From Rhodospirillaceae bacterium (GTDB taxonomy: Bacteria; Pseudomonadota; Alphaproteobacteria; UBA6615), in contig JABIVD010000052.1 in assembly GCA_018667335.1 (NCBI GenBank), forward strand, positions 1-64,000: 64,000 nucleotides of DNA. Direction: 5' to 3'. This document shows positions 53,569 through 63,603 of this stretch, in pieces. The notes under the pieces were generated by a model. That model was not told the DNA's origin, searched no databases, and was given only the letters and a program-made list of their open reading frames with translations. The first letter of the stretch is position 1; every line of letters begins with the position of its first letter. The translations under genes and the position numbers were made by a program.

Positions 53569-55743
53569 CTAGCTGCCAAACTTGGCTTTCGCCTCGATAC
53601 GGCGGGCGTGCAGGATCGGCTCGGTGTAGCCGTTTGGCTGGATCAGCCCTTTGAAGACCAGGTCGCAAGCCGCCTGGAATGCGATCGATCCCTCGAAATC
53701 CGCTGCCATCGGGCGATAAAGCGGGTCCCCGGCATTCTGCTCGTCGACCACGCCGGCCATCCGCTTCATGGTCTCCATGACCTGATCCTCAGACGCGATG
53801 CCGTGATGCATCCAGTTGGCGATGTGCTGACTTGAAATCCGCAGGGTCGCGCGATCTTCCATCAGCCCGACATCGTTGATATCGGGAACCTTGGAACAGC
53901 CGACACCCTGATCGATCCAGCGCACCACGTAGCCCAGGATGCCCTGGGCATTGTTGTCGAGTTCGGCCTGAATATCGGCTTCCGGCCAGTTCGGACGGTC
54001 GGTGACCGGGATGGTCAGAATGTTGTTGAGGTCGGCCCGGCCGCGGGATTTGAGTTCCGCCTGGCGCGCGGTGACATCCACCTGGTGATAGTGCAGCGCG
54101 TGCAGGGTGCCCGCCGTCGGCGACGGCACCCAGGCGGTGTTCGCCCCGGCGGTCGGATGGCCGATCTTCTGTTCCATCATGAGTGCCATCAGATCCGGCA
54201 TGGCCCACATGCCCTTGCCGATCTGGGCGTGGCCCGGGAGACCGCATTCGAGCCCGATATCCACGTTCCAGTCTTCATAGGACTGGATCCACGGGGCGGC
54301 CTTCATGTCGCCCTTACGGATCATCGCGCCGGCCTCCATGGAGGTGTGCATCTCGTCGCCCGTGCGATCGAGGAAGCCGGTGTTGATAAAGAACACGCGG
54401 TTCTTCGCCGCCCGGATGCATTCCTTGAGGTTCACCGTGGTGCGGCGTTCCTCATCCATGATCCCCATCTTGATGGTATCGCGGGCCAGGCCCAGCGCAT
54501 CCTCGATCCGGCCGAACAGCTCGTCGGAGAAAGCGACTTCTTCGGGGCCGTGCATCTTCGGCTTCACGATATAGACCGATCCGGCGCGGCTGTTGGCATG
54601 ACTGCCCTTGCCCTGCAGGTCGTGCATCGCGATCAGCGCCGAGAAAACACCGTCGAGGATACCCTCGAAAGCCGGGTTGCCGTCCTTGTCCGTCACCATG
54701 CCGATGGTCATCAGATGGCCGACATTGCGCACCAGCATCAGCGAGCGCCCGTGCAGGGTCACCTCACCACCGTCCGGGGACGTGTAGGTCCGGTCCCCTT
54801 CCATGGCGCGTTCGACGGTCTTGCCGCCTTTCTCGAAGGATGCTGTCAGCGTGCCCTTGTTGAGGCCGAGCCAGTTCGCATAGGCGACGACCTTGTCTTC
54901 GGCATCGACGGTGGCGACGGAATCTTCGTAGTCCATGATCGTGGTCATGGCGGCTTCGAGCACCAGATCGGCAACACCGGCGGCATCGTCTTTGCCGATG
55001 GGATGACCCCGGTCGATCACGATCTCCATATGCAGGCCGTTATGGACGAGCAGAATGGAACTCGGCGCACCGGCCTCTCCGCGATAGCCGACAAACTGCG
55101 CCGGATCCGCCAGCCCGGTCGAACCCGACCCGGTGGCCACAGCCAGCGCGCCGCCGTCAACGGTATAGCCGGTCGCATCGGCGTGGGATCCAGACGTCAG
55201 CGGTGCAGCAGAATCGAGCACATCACGCGCATACGCGATGACCTTTGCGCCGCGGGCCGGGTTGTAGCCCTTGCCGAGCTCGGCGCCCCCATCGTCGGAA
55301 ATTACATCCGTGCCGTAGAGCGCGTCATAGAGGCTGCCCCAGCGGGCGTTCGCCGCGTTCAGCGCGTAGCGGGCATTGGTGATCGGCACCACCAGCTGGG
55401 CGCCGGCGGTCGTCGAAATCTCCGGGTCCACATTGGCGGTTTCGACACCAAAGGCATCTCCTTCGGGAACCAGATAACCGATCTCCGTCAGGAAGGCCTG
55501 ATAAGCGGACGGGTCGAATTCGGAATCGCGGTTTGCCTTGTGCCAGGCATCGAGCTTGGCCTGCAGATCGTCGCGCTTGGCGAGGAGTTCGGCGTTGCGC
55601 GGCCCCAGCTCGTTCACCAGGCCATCAACGGAAGCCCAGAAATGATCCTGATCAACGCCCGTTCCCGGGAGCGCCTCGTCGTTGATGAAATTATAGAGTT
55701 CCGCGGCCACCTGGATATTGCCCGCCTGGATCATCTCGCTCAT
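53569..55743 (-). CDS. glcB: malate synthase G
   Basis: The 724-residue monomeric isoform condenses glyoxylate with acetyl-CoA. Recognisable blocks are [113 protein letters not shown] and [20 protein letters not shown]. The length equals that of E. coli GlcB. The start is ATG 55743. It converges with the RamB-type regulator and lies near aceA, so the whole glyoxylate shunt is local. Confidence 0.96.
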   Translation of the reverse strand: MSEMIQAGNIQVAAELYNFINDEALPGTGVDQDHFWASVDGLVNELGPRNAELLAKRDDLQAKLDAWHKANRDSEFDPSAYQAFLTEIGYLVPEGDAFGVETANVDPEISTTAGAQLVVPITNARYALNAANARWGSLYDALYGTDVISDDGGAELGKGYNPARGAKVIAYARDVLDSAAPLTSGSHADATGYTVDGGALAVATGSGSTGLADPAQFVGYRGEAGAPSSILLVHNGLHMEIVIDRGHPIGKDDAAGVADLVLEAAMTTIMDYEDSVATVDAEDKVVAYANWLGLNKGTLTASFEKGGKTVERAMEGDRTYTSPDGGEVTLHGRSLMLVRNVGHLMTIGMVTDKDGNPAFEGILDGVFSALIAMHDLQGKGSHANSRAGSVYIVKPKMHGPEEVAFSDELFGRIEDALGLARDTIKMGIMDEERRTTVNLKECIRAAKNRVFFINTGFLDRTGDEMHTSMEAGAMIRKGDMKAAPWIQSYEDWNVDIGLECGLPGHAQIGKGMWAMPDLMALMMEQKIGHPTAGANTAWVPSPTAGTLHALHYHQVDVTARQAELKSRGRADLNNILTIPVTDRPNWPEADIQAELDNNAQGILGYVVRWIDQGVGCSKVPDINDVGLMEDRATLRISSQHIANWMHHGIASEDQVMETMKRMAGVVDEQNAGDPLYRPMAADFEGSIAFQAACDLVFKGLIQPNGYTEPILHARRIEAKAKFGS

Positions 55744-55930
55744 GACTCTCGCCCCTGTGAGGTATCTTTTGTTGAATGTTCTGATTGTCCGCCCCGGAAG
55801 GGGCGGCGAATGAATTCCATCCCTAAATAGCACGAAACAGGGGTACGGATTCGAGTCCCGATCGCGTTCATTCGCTATATTCTCTTTCAACCAGTTTGCG
55901 AAAATCCGCCAAGCCAATAAGGGACGAACA

Positions 55931-56347
55931 ATGATTACCAAGGGCATCAAGGAACTCTGCGACGAAGCCGAGCAAGAGATCGAGACCATGACAGTCGAGC
56001 AGGTCATGGCGGTACAGGATGAAGAAGATGTGGTCCTGATCGATATCCGCGACATTCGCGAGCTGTGGCGCGACGGCACGATCCCCGGCGCCCAGCACAT
56101 GCCCCGCGGTATGCTCGAATTCTGGGTCGATCCCGAAAGCCCCTATCACCGGGAACTCTTCACCACGGGCAAGAAGTTCATCTTCTACTGCGCCGGCGGC
56201 CTGCGCTCGGCGTTGGCGGCGAAGGCTGTCCACGATATGGGCCTCACGCCCGTGGCCCATATGCGCGGCGGCTACGGCGCCTGGGTCGCGGCCGAAGGCC
56301 CGACCGAAGAGAAAGAGGTCAAGGTCCCCGAGAAGAAAGCGGGCTAG
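55931..56347 (+). CDS. cytosolic rhodanese-like protein
   Basis: The 138-residue protein has one rhodanese domain: [20 protein letters not shown], the substrate loop [12 protein letters not shown], and the active-site Cys in [16 protein letters not shown]. No signal peptide is present, unlike the rhodanese at 23586-23999. The acidic/basic tail is low-complexity. It overlaps the convergent GST gene by 4 bp. It is probably a sulfurtransferase or sulfur carrier; the partner is unknown. Confidence 0.88.
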   Translation: MITKGIKELCDEAEQEIETMTVEQVMAVQDEEDVVLIDIRDIRELWRDGTIPGAQHMPRGMLEFWVDPESPYHRELFTTGKKFIFYCAGGLRSALAAKAVHDMGLTPVAHMRGGYGAWVAAEGPTEEKEVKVPEKKAG

Positions 56348-57105
56348 CTCTTCGCCTTCTCGCGCAACTGCGGATAGACGTCACCCAGCCGAGCACCCGG
56401 GTAGAACGCCGTCTCGAAGGACGGACGCGCCCGGATCCGGGCAAACCAGTCGGTGACGGCGGGGGCGTCGTCCCACATATACGAGAGGCTCAACTCCTCC
56501 ATCCGCTCAAACAGCGGCGCGACGCAGATATCGGCGATCGTGAACTGCGCGCCCACCAGCCACGGACCCTCGCGGCTCAGGGCTTCTTCCATGCGTTCAA
56601 CGGTGGCGCGCAGCTGCAGCATGGCATTTTCATACTCGTCGTCGCTGAAGCCGGTGTGGTTCATGCGCATGAAGAAATCGCGGCGCAGCGTGTTGGACTC
56701 CCGGAACGCCACATACTCCTCCACGCTCATCGCCTTGAACCGGTCGAGGAACACGTTCTGGAACGACGGCACGCGTACGGCCATCGACGGCACCTCGTCG
56801 ATGAAACGCAGCCAGGCCCGCATCTCGGCGCGCTTCTTGGGGTCGTCGGGGGATAGTCTCGGCTCATCCGGCCAGACCTCGTCCAGATACTCACACATCA
56901 CCGTGGACTCGATGATCGGCGTGCCGTCATGGACAAAGGCAGGCACCACCCCATTCGGGTTGATGGCCATATAGTCCGCGGACAAATTCTCGCGCCCCGA
57001 CAGGTCGACCGGGCGGCTGACCCATTCGACGCCCTTCTCGGCCAGGCAGATGCGGACCTTCTGGCTGCAGGTCGAATGGTCTAGATGGTAAAGCTCAAGC
57101 GCCAT
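56344..57105 (-). CDS. glutathione S-transferase family protein
   Basis: The 253-residue protein has an N-terminal thioredoxin fold with LYHLDHSTCSQKVRICLAEK (Ser/Cys at the glutathione thiol site), the cis-Pro region NPNGVVPAFVHDG and IIESTVMCEYLDE. A helical C-terminal domain includes WLVGAQFTIADICVAPLFER. It resembles the GST at 60309-61124 in architecture. It is 11 bp downstream of the LLM flavin enzyme and likely in the same transcript. Confidence 0.88.
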   Translation of the reverse strand: MALELYHLDHSTCSQKVRICLAEKGVEWVSRPVDLSGRENLSADYMAINPNGVVPAFVHDGTPIIESTVMCEYLDEVWPDEPRLSPDDPKKRAEMRAWLRFIDEVPSMAVRVPSFQNVFLDRFKAMSVEEYVAFRESNTLRRDFFMRMNHTGFSDDEYENAMLQLRATVERMEEALSREGPWLVGAQFTIADICVAPLFERMEELSLSYMWDDAPAVTDWFARIRARPSFETAFYPGARLGDVYPQLREKAKS

Positions 57106-57116
57106 GATGGTGGTTC

Positions 57117-58154
57117 CTATTCGGCGGCCTTGATCGCCGCGTCGTCATCCGCGTCGGCGAAGGCCGGCATGATTTCCTTCGAGAAGGTGCGCAGGCCCTC
57201 TATGCCCGAGCCGCCGTCGGAGAAGAGCATGTATTTCACGCCCGCCGCCCGGAACCGTTCGATCTTCTCGACAATCTCGTCGACGGTGCCGAAGAAGGCC
57301 GCCTCGGCGGTCGTCGCGGTGCTGTCGTCATACGACATCATCGTCGCCTTGTTCGTGCCATCCGGATTCTGGGCGAGATTGTCGACCCGGCGCCGGGCCT
57401 GAATCCGCCGCTCGATCGCAGCATCCCGGTCGGCCGCATCCTTGGCGACATAGAGGCCACGCGCCACGCCAACCCCGTTGGCGTCGAAGCTGCGGCCCCG
57501 CGCCTCGACGGCCTTGCGGAAGAACCCGACCCGCTCGATGGTCGCGTCGATCGACGCAAACTGGTCGACCAGCAGATTGTAGCCACGCTCCGCCACCATC
57601 TCGATCGACTTGGGGCTGCCCGCACCCATCCAGAATGGCGGATGGGGCTGCTGGGCGGTCGGCGGCTCGACGATGACATCCTCGAAGGACCAGAAGTCAC
57701 CCTCATAGGTCCAGGGCTCATCTTCGGTGAAGGACTTGGTGAGAATCTTGAGTGATTCCTCGAAACGAGCCTCGGCGTCCTCCATGGGGATGCGGAAACC
57801 CTTGAACTCGTTGAAGCGGTAACCCTTGCCGACGCCGAAATCGAAGCGCCCGCCGGATAGCAGGTCCAGGGTCGCGACCTGCTCGGCGAGCAACACCGGA
57901 TTGTGCCAGGGCAGCACCATGACGGCGGTTCCGAGACGCATCGTCGAAGTCCGAGCCGCCAGATAGGTCAGCAGATTGACGGTCGCCGATACCTGGCCGA
58001 AGCCGGTGAAGTGATGTTCCACCGCAAACGTCGAATGGAAGCCAAGCTGCTCGGCCTCGACGTTAAAATCGAGCCAATCGTTATAGCCCTTGGCGCTATC
58101 GACATCAGGGCCGCCACGTTTCGCCTGGGCGCTTCCAAAAAGACCGAACTTCAT
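57117..58154 (-). CDS. LLM class flavin-dependent oxidoreductase (luciferase-like)
   Basis: The 345-residue TIM-barrel monooxygenase contains HSTFAVEHHFTGFGQVS, TSTMRLGTAVMVLPWHNPVLLAEQ (split here over the F420/FMN site), LSGGRFDFGVGKGY and PPFWMGAGSPKSIEMVAERG. It probably uses FMNH2 from a separate reductase to oxidise a small organic or organosulfur substrate; the substrate is not recognisable. ATG 58154 is well placed. The neighbouring GST and Gfo/Idh genes suggest a catabolic or detoxification cluster. Confidence 0.88.
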   Translation of the reverse strand: MKFGLFGSAQAKRGGPDVDSAKGYNDWLDFNVEAEQLGFHSTFAVEHHFTGFGQVSATVNLLTYLAARTSTMRLGTAVMVLPWHNPVLLAEQVATLDLLSGGRFDFGVGKGYRFNEFKGFRIPMEDAEARFEESLKILTKSFTEDEPWTYEGDFWSFEDVIVEPPTAQQPHPPFWMGAGSPKSIEMVAERGYNLLVDQFASIDATIERVGFFRKAVEARGRSFDANGVGVARGLYVAKDAADRDAAIERRIQARRRVDNLAQNPDGTNKATMMSYDDSTATTAEAAFFGTVDEIVEKIERFRAAGVKYMLFSDGGSGIEGLRTFSKEIMPAFADADDDAAIKAAE

Positions 58155-58305
58155 ACCGTTTCTCCGTTAATCCGCATGCTAACCAGCATGCCAGAATTCA
58201 TACTAGACTGGTGAATGCCAGTCATCTCGGAATGTGGGCAGATCGGCAGGTCTCAGACCAAACGCGCCGAACGCGCGCGACAATAAAAAAAGAGGGGGAA
58301 GACAT

Positions 58306-59262
58306 ATGCTGAATGTTGCTCTGATCGGGCTCGGCTGGTGGGGACAAACCCATATCCGGGCACACGCCAATAGTGAAAAGGTTCGTATCGATACAGTCGT
58401 GGATCTGGATTCGGATCTCGCAGAGAAGACCGCCGCGGAAATTGACGCGCGCACCGCACCCAGCTTCGAGGCTGTCCTGGCCGACGATGCGATCGACGCG
58501 GTGATCCTGGTCACCCCCCACTCCATGCACACCGATCAGATCGTCGCCGGTGCCGCTGCAGGCAAGCACATATTCTCCGAGAAGCCCTTCGCCCTGTCGA
58601 AGTCCGAAGCCGAGCGCTCGGTCGCAGCCGCCGAGACTGCGGGCATCCTGCTCGGCCTCGGGCACAACCAGCGTTACGGCGCACCCCAGACCGCAATCAA
58701 GTCCATGATCGATGCCGGAGAACTGGGCGAAATCATGCATATGGAAGGAAATACCTCCCACGACACGCTGTCGGGCCCCCATGCCTGGCGCCATGATGTG
58801 AAGCAGGCCCCGGGCGGCGGCCTTTGGCACATGGGCAGCCACTTCCTCGATCTGTTCCAGCACTATGTCGGCTCAATCACCGAGGTCTACGCCCAGGCGC
58901 TCGACCGGATCATCCCCCGCGACACGGCTTCAGCGCTGCTGACATTCGAATGCGGCGCATCCGCCTATATCGGCAATGTCATGGTCACCCACGACAACCG
59001 CATGGGCAACGTCTTCGGCTCCAAGGGATGGGTCAAGATGACCAGCCCGACGAGCGTGCAGATCGCCATGCGCGGCGAAGAGCCGAAAACCATGGAGGTG
59101 GATCCTGTCGATCCGATTCGCGCCAACATGGAGGGGTTCGCCGACGCCATCGCCGGCACGGCGCCATACAAATTCACGAACCAGCAGATGATTCACGACG
59201 TGGCCGCGCTCGACGCGATGGCCCTGTCGCTCAAGTCCGGAAAACGTGAACCCGTCGCCTGA
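58306..59262 (+). CDS. Gfo/Idh/MocA-family oxidoreductase, paralogue A
   Basis: The 318-residue NAD(P)-dependent dehydrogenase has nucleotide site NVALIGLGWWGQTHIRAHA. The catalytic strand is AGKHIFSEKPFAL with the EKP Lys, and GGLWHMGSHFLDLFQHYVG carries the catalytic His. Members oxidise sugars, inositols or related polyols. The ribosome site AGAGGGGGA 5 nt before ATG 58306 is strong. It is the first of two adjacent paralogues, 40 bp apart, with unknown but probably related substrates. Confidence 0.9.
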   Translation: MLNVALIGLGWWGQTHIRAHANSEKVRIDTVVDLDSDLAEKTAAEIDARTAPSFEAVLADDAIDAVILVTPHSMHTDQIVAGAAAGKHIFSEKPFALSKSEAERSVAAAETAGILLGLGHNQRYGAPQTAIKSMIDAGELGEIMHMEGNTSHDTLSGPHAWRHDVKQAPGGGLWHMGSHFLDLFQHYVGSITEVYAQALDRIIPRDTASALLTFECGASAYIGNVMVTHDNRMGNVFGSKGWVKMTSPTSVQIAMRGEEPKTMEVDPVDPIRANMEGFADAIAGTAPYKFTNQQMIHDVAALDAMALSLKSGKREPVA

Positions 59263-59302
59263 AGGCGCTATGGTTCGGCAACGATAAACTCAGGGGGAAA
59301 TC

Positions 59303-60295
59303 ATGATCAATGCAGCGATTGTCGGGCTCGGCTGGTGGGGCCAGAACCATGTGACAGCCACCAAGGGATCGGACAAGATCCGGTTCACCCGTGCCGTCGA
59401 TCTGGCACCGGAGAACGTGCAGGGCTTCTGCGACGAGCATGAACTCAACCTGACTACCGACTATGCCGACGCGCTGAATGACCCCGACATCGACGCGGTC
59501 GTACTCGTCACACCCCACACCCAGCACACCGACCAGATCGTCGCCGGTGCGGCCGCCGGCAAGCATGTGCTGACCGAGAAGCCCTTCGCACTTGAAAAGT
59601 CCGAGGGAGCGCGCGCTGCGAAGGCCATGACAGATGCCGGGCTCACCCTCGGGATCGGCCACAACTACCGCTACGGCCCGGCTGTGCAGGAGATCAAGCG
59701 GCTCATCGAGTCCGGTGACCTCGGCGACATCCACCACATCGAGGCCAATCTCAGCCATCAGGGCCAGATCGGCATCGAGGGCTGGCGCCGTGCGAACAAG
59801 GAGGCGCCGACCGGCGGCATCGTCCATTTCGGCGCCCATATGATCGACATCATGTGCTGGTATGGTGGCCCGATGCGCGAGGTCTACGGCCAGCTCGCGA
59901 CGCATATTCTCGACAACGATGTTGGTTCCGTTCTGGTGAAGTTCGAGTCCGGCATCACCGGTTATCTGGCGAACCTCATGACCACACCCGCCACCATGCA
60001 TCTGCACGTGATGGGGTCCAAGGGCTGGGCCCGGGCCAATGGCTGGATGGACACGACGAAGGTCACCACCTGTTTCGGGGCGGGCGCAGTCGAGGACGGC
60101 GGGGGCTCCGTGAAAGAGATCGAACTCCCCGCGCGCGACATCTACACCCAGATCAGGACCAACGACGAGAATTTCGCCGCCGCCTGCGTGGGCGAGGAGA
60201 CCTATCTCTTTACGCCCGAGGAGATGGCCCACACGGCCGCGATCCACGAGGCGATCGCCAAATCAGCCACGAGCGGGCTGCCCACACAGGTCTGA
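59303..60295 (+). CDS. Gfo/Idh/MocA-family oxidoreductase, paralogue B
   Basis: The 330-residue protein is clearly related to paralogue A: NAAIVGLGWWGQNHVTA, HTDQIVAGAAAGKHVLTEKP, and GGIVHFGAHMIDIMCWYGG with the active-site His. The C-terminal sheet is longer and differs most. AGGGGGA precedes ATG 59303. The stop is 13 bp before the following GST gene. The two may act sequentially or on stereoisomers, which is speculation. Confidence 0.9.
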   Translation: MINAAIVGLGWWGQNHVTATKGSDKIRFTRAVDLAPENVQGFCDEHELNLTTDYADALNDPDIDAVVLVTPHTQHTDQIVAGAAAGKHVLTEKPFALEKSEGARAAKAMTDAGLTLGIGHNYRYGPAVQEIKRLIESGDLGDIHHIEANLSHQGQIGIEGWRRANKEAPTGGIVHFGAHMIDIMCWYGGPMREVYGQLATHILDNDVGSVLVKFESGITGYLANLMTTPATMHLHVMGSKGWARANGWMDTTKVTTCFGAGAVEDGGGSVKEIELPARDIYTQIRTNDENFAAACVGEETYLFTPEEMAHTAAIHEAIAKSATSGLPTQV

Positions 60296-60308
60296 GAGTA
60301 AGCGCATC

Positions 60309-61124
60309 ATGATTACGCTCTACCAGTTCGGGAATTCGGTTTGTGCCCAGAAGGTGCGCATCACCCTTTCGGAGAAGAATCTCGAATGGGAGCCGCGTGA
60401 GGTCAATCTGTTCAAGAGTGAACAGTATTCTCCTGAATATCTGAAGCTGAACCCAAAGGGCGTCGTGCCAACCCTGATCCATGAGGGCCGGCCGATCTGC
60501 GAATCCACCCTGATTTGCGAGTATCTCGATGAGGTCTTCCCGGAGCCCAAACTCACCCCCGATGATCCCTATGACCGCAGCCAGATGCGCATCTGGAGCA
60601 AGATGGTCGACGAGGGACTGCACGAGGGCACGACGGAGATCAGTTTCTCCGCCATGTTCCGCGAAAAAATGAGGGCCCTGACGCCTGAACAACGCGAAAC
60701 ACGGCTGCACAATATCGGCGACCCCAGGCGGCGTATGCGATTCACATCGACCTATGAGGACGGGGTGGACTCGCCATTCGTCCTGCACGCCATCGCCGCC
60801 TACGAGAAGATGTTCAAAACCCTTGAAGGAACCTTGGGCGACGGTCGCGACTGGATCTTCGGCGACCGGCACACCCTTGCGGACATCAACATCATGCCCT
60901 ACGCAGCGCGGATGGTTTACCTCGGCCTGTTCGACGTCTGGAACGAGGACCGGCCCCATGTCCAGGCCTGGTGGCAGCGCGCCAGTGCGCTTGCGAGCTT
61001 CAAGGACGGGATCAGCGACCGGCTGTCGGCGCAGGAAATTTCCGACATGGAAACCTACGGGCCGACCATCAGGGACCGCCTGCGCGAACATCGCGCCGAG
61101 CATATCGCGCAGCTGCCGCATTAA
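60309..61124 (+). CDS. glutathione S-transferase family protein
   Basis: The 271-residue protein has LYQFGNSVCAQKVRITLSEK at the N-terminal active site (a Cys-containing thiol position). It has PKGVVPTLIHEGRPICEST, CEYLDEVFPEP, and the helical domain WIFGDRHTLADINIMPYAAR. It is longer than typical GSTs by an insertion around residues 105-150. It is likely cotranscribed with the Gfo/Idh/MocA pair. It could be a glutathione lyase or dehalogenase; the reaction is not known. Confidence 0.87.
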   Translation: MITLYQFGNSVCAQKVRITLSEKNLEWEPREVNLFKSEQYSPEYLKLNPKGVVPTLIHEGRPICESTLICEYLDEVFPEPKLTPDDPYDRSQMRIWSKMVDEGLHEGTTEISFSAMFREKMRALTPEQRETRLHNIGDPRRRMRFTSTYEDGVDSPFVLHAIAAYEKMFKTLEGTLGDGRDWIFGDRHTLADINIMPYAARMVYLGLFDVWNEDRPHVQAWWQRASALASFKDGISDRLSAQEISDMETYGPTIRDRLREHRAEHIAQLPH

Positions 61125-61375
61125 CCGCCTCAGGCAGGTTTGAAACCAGTCCCGCGGGTATCGAGATCATATTGCAGGGGTCGGTCCTGAACCCGCCCGC
61201 ACGACCAAACGAACAACAAATATTGCCTGGAAACAACCGGCAGGTCCGCGGGCCTCTATTTGTAGCCATTGTTACACTTTGTTGTCGCACATGAACAGTT
61301 GACCGCTGGCAGAGAGCGCGTTTAACTGCCCGCCAACGCGCTGAAAAACAGGCGCCCTGGTTGGGTTGGACGAAC

Positions 61376-62446
61376 ATGATCTCGCGGTTATTGCAGTCGG
61401 TGACGAACCGCCGCGCCTTCCTGGGCGCGGGTGCGGCGCTGCCGCTCGCACCGATTCTGGCGGGCACAGCTGTCGCCCAGTCCCCGGGCTCGCTCCACGC
61501 CGGCAGCCATATGGACGGCATGACGACTGTCGGCAATGTCGATCATGCGCGCAACGGCTTCGACCCCCACGACATTCTCACCGACTGGGACACCGGCACG
61601 CTGACCACCGATGCGGACGGTCGGCGGGTGCGCGAATACGAGATCACCGCGGTCGATGTGGAGATCGAGATCGCACCGGGCATCTTCTTTCCGGCCTGGG
61701 CCTATAACGGCCGGGTCCCCGGCCCGACGCTGCGCGCAACCGAAGGTGAATGGCTGCGGGTCCACTTCATGAACGCCGGAAGCCACACGCATTCGATCCA
61801 CTTCCACGGCATCCATGCGGCGAGCATGGACGGGGTCGCGGGCGCCGGACTCGTGGCGCCGGGCGAGAGCTTCACTTACGAGATGCCGGCCGAACCCTTC
61901 GGCTGCCACCTCTATCACTGCCACGCCACGCCGCTGAAACGACACATCCACAAGGGCCTCTACGGTGCCTTCATTGTCGACCCGGACCCGGCGCGGCACC
62001 CCGAACACACCGATGTCGCCCGCTCGCGGCTCCTGGGATCGCCGGAGAACGATGCGTGGCAGGAATTCGTCATGGTGATGAACGGGTTCGACACCAACTT
62101 CGACGATGAGAACGACGTCTACGCGGCCAACACCGTCGCCCACGAGTATATGAAGCGGCCGATCCGCGTGGACCGTGACCGCCCGATCCGGATCTATCTG
62201 GTGAACGTCACCGAGTTCGACCCGATCAACTCGTTCCATATCCATGGCAACTTCTTCGACTATTACGACCACGGCACCACGCTGACGCCGACCCTGAAGA
62301 CGGTCGACACCATCATGCAATGCCAGGCCCAGCGCGGGATCATCGAGATGTCCTTCGCCGACCATGAGCCCGGACGCTACATGTTCCATGCCCATCAGGC
62401 CGAGTTCGCTGAACTCGGCTGGATGAGCGTGTTCGAGGTGGTGTGA
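61376..62446 (+). CDS. two-domain multicopper oxidase, exported
   Basis: The 356-residue protein has a twin-arginine-like signal (NRRAFLGAGAALPLAPILAG; RR followed by a hydrophobic stretch). Copper sites lie in HSIHFHGIH, GCHLYHCHATPLKRHIHKGL, NSFHIHGNFFDYY and RYMFHAHQAEF. Two cupredoxin domains are present rather than three, as in nitrite-reductase-like and two-domain laccases. The start ATG 61376 has GGA upstream; a TTG at 61361 is possible. The stop overlaps the ATG of the ZIP transporter, so it belongs to a metal-handling operon that ends in mntR. The 250-bp leader region shows no operator I can name. Confidence 0.88.
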   Translation: MISRLLQSVTNRRAFLGAGAALPLAPILAGTAVAQSPGSLHAGSHMDGMTTVGNVDHARNGFDPHDILTDWDTGTLTTDADGRRVREYEITAVDVEIEIAPGIFFPAWAYNGRVPGPTLRATEGEWLRVHFMNAGSHTHSIHFHGIHAASMDGVAGAGLVAPGESFTYEMPAEPFGCHLYHCHATPLKRHIHKGLYGAFIVDPDPARHPEHTDVARSRLLGSPENDAWQEFVMVMNGFDTNFDDENDVYAANTVAHEYMKRPIRVDRDRPIRIYLVNVTEFDPINSFHIHGNFFDYYDHGTTLTPTLKTVDTIMQCQAQRGIIEMSFADHEPGRYMFHAHQAEFAELGWMSVFEVV

Positions 62447-63603
62447 TGCGCAAGGGTATGGCCTTCGGCTTTCCGATGTTCCTGCTGGCGCTGGTCGCGC
62501 TGGCGGTCACCATCTTCGACCCCCTCGCCCGGTTCGGCACCGGCCTGCCGCCCGACGAGGGCCTGGCAATCGAGCGCGGCACGACCGAGCCGAACGGCAT
62601 CGAGGTCTGGGTGCGCGGCGACGGACGCGACGACGTCACCATCGCCCAGGTGCAGGTCGACGGTGCCTACTGGAATTTCAAGCAGACCCCCGACGGACCA
62701 CTCGGCCGCTTCGAGAATGCGCTGATCGAGATTCCCTATCCGTGGGTCGCGGGCGACGCCCACCATCTGACTTTCGTGACCAGCACCGGCACCACCTTCG
62801 GCTATTCGATCGACGTCGCGCGATCCCGGACAGTGCTGGGTCTCGGCGCGTTGTTCGACCTGGCGCTGCTGGGACTCTTCGTGGGCCTCGTGCCCGTCGC
62901 CCTCGGGCTCGCCGCGCTGCCGATCCTGCGCCGCATGGGCACCGAGGGCATGGTCTTCACCATGGCGCTGACCGTCGGCCTGCTCGCCTTCCTGCTGGTG
63001 GACACGTTGGCCGAAGGGCTTGAGCTGGCCAGCGAGGCAGCCGGCGCCTATCAGACCGACGTTCTGATCTGGGTGATCGCCGCACTGACATTTGCCGCAC
63101 TGATGGCCGCCGGACGGATCGGTGCGCGCGGCAGGCCCACAACCGGGGCATATCTCGCGCTGTGGATGGCAATCGGTATCGGGCTGCACAATTTCGGCGA
63201 AGGCCTGTCGATCGGCGCCGCCCTGACCCTGGGCAATGCCGCGCTCGGCAGCCTGCTGATCGTTGGCTTCACCGTGCACAATCTGACCGAAGGCATCGCG
63301 ATCGCAGCACCGCTGACCAAGCGCACCCCATCGATCGCGGTCCTCGTCGGCCTCGCGGCACTGGCCGGGCTCCCGGCGGTCGGCGGCACCATGATCGGCG
63401 CGTTCGCGGTTCTCCCGCACTGGGGCGCGATCTTCTTTGGAATCGCGGCGGGTGCCATCCTGCAGGTCATGGTCGAGGTGATCCGCTTCATCCTCTCGCT
63501 TCGTGGCCAGACGTCGGACAGCCTGTCGGGCGGCACCGCATTCGCCGGCTTCGGCACCGGCGTGCTGGCCATGTATGCCACCGCCTTCCTGGTGCAGATC
63601 TGA
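62446..63603 (+). CDS. ZIP-family metal transporter with N-terminal extension
   Basis: The 385-residue protein has one N-terminal membrane segment, then a soluble domain of about 100 residues (EVWVRGDGRDDVTIAQVQVD, LIEIPYPWVAGDAHHLTF) that is probably periplasmic. About eight helices follow, with the ZIP metal motifs HNFGEGLSIGA and HNLTEGIAIAAP. ZIP proteins import Zn, Mn or Fe. The coupling to a multicopper oxidase upstream (TGATG overlap) and an MntR-type gene downstream favours manganese. The soluble extension is atypical and could dock the oxidase. Confidence 0.88.
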   Translation: MRKGMAFGFPMFLLALVALAVTIFDPLARFGTGLPPDEGLAIERGTTEPNGIEVWVRGDGRDDVTIAQVQVDGAYWNFKQTPDGPLGRFENALIEIPYPWVAGDAHHLTFVTSTGTTFGYSIDVARSRTVLGLGALFDLALLGLFVGLVPVALGLAALPILRRMGTEGMVFTMALTVGLLAFLLVDTLAEGLELASEAAGAYQTDVLIWVIAALTFAALMAAGRIGARGRPTTGAYLALWMAIGIGLHNFGEGLSIGAALTLGNAALGSLLIVGFTVHNLTEGIAIAAPLTKRTPSIAVLVGLAALAGLPAVGGTMIGAFAVLPHWGAIFFGIAAGAILQVMVEVIRFILSLRGQTSDSLSGGTAFAGFGTGVLAMYATAFLVQI

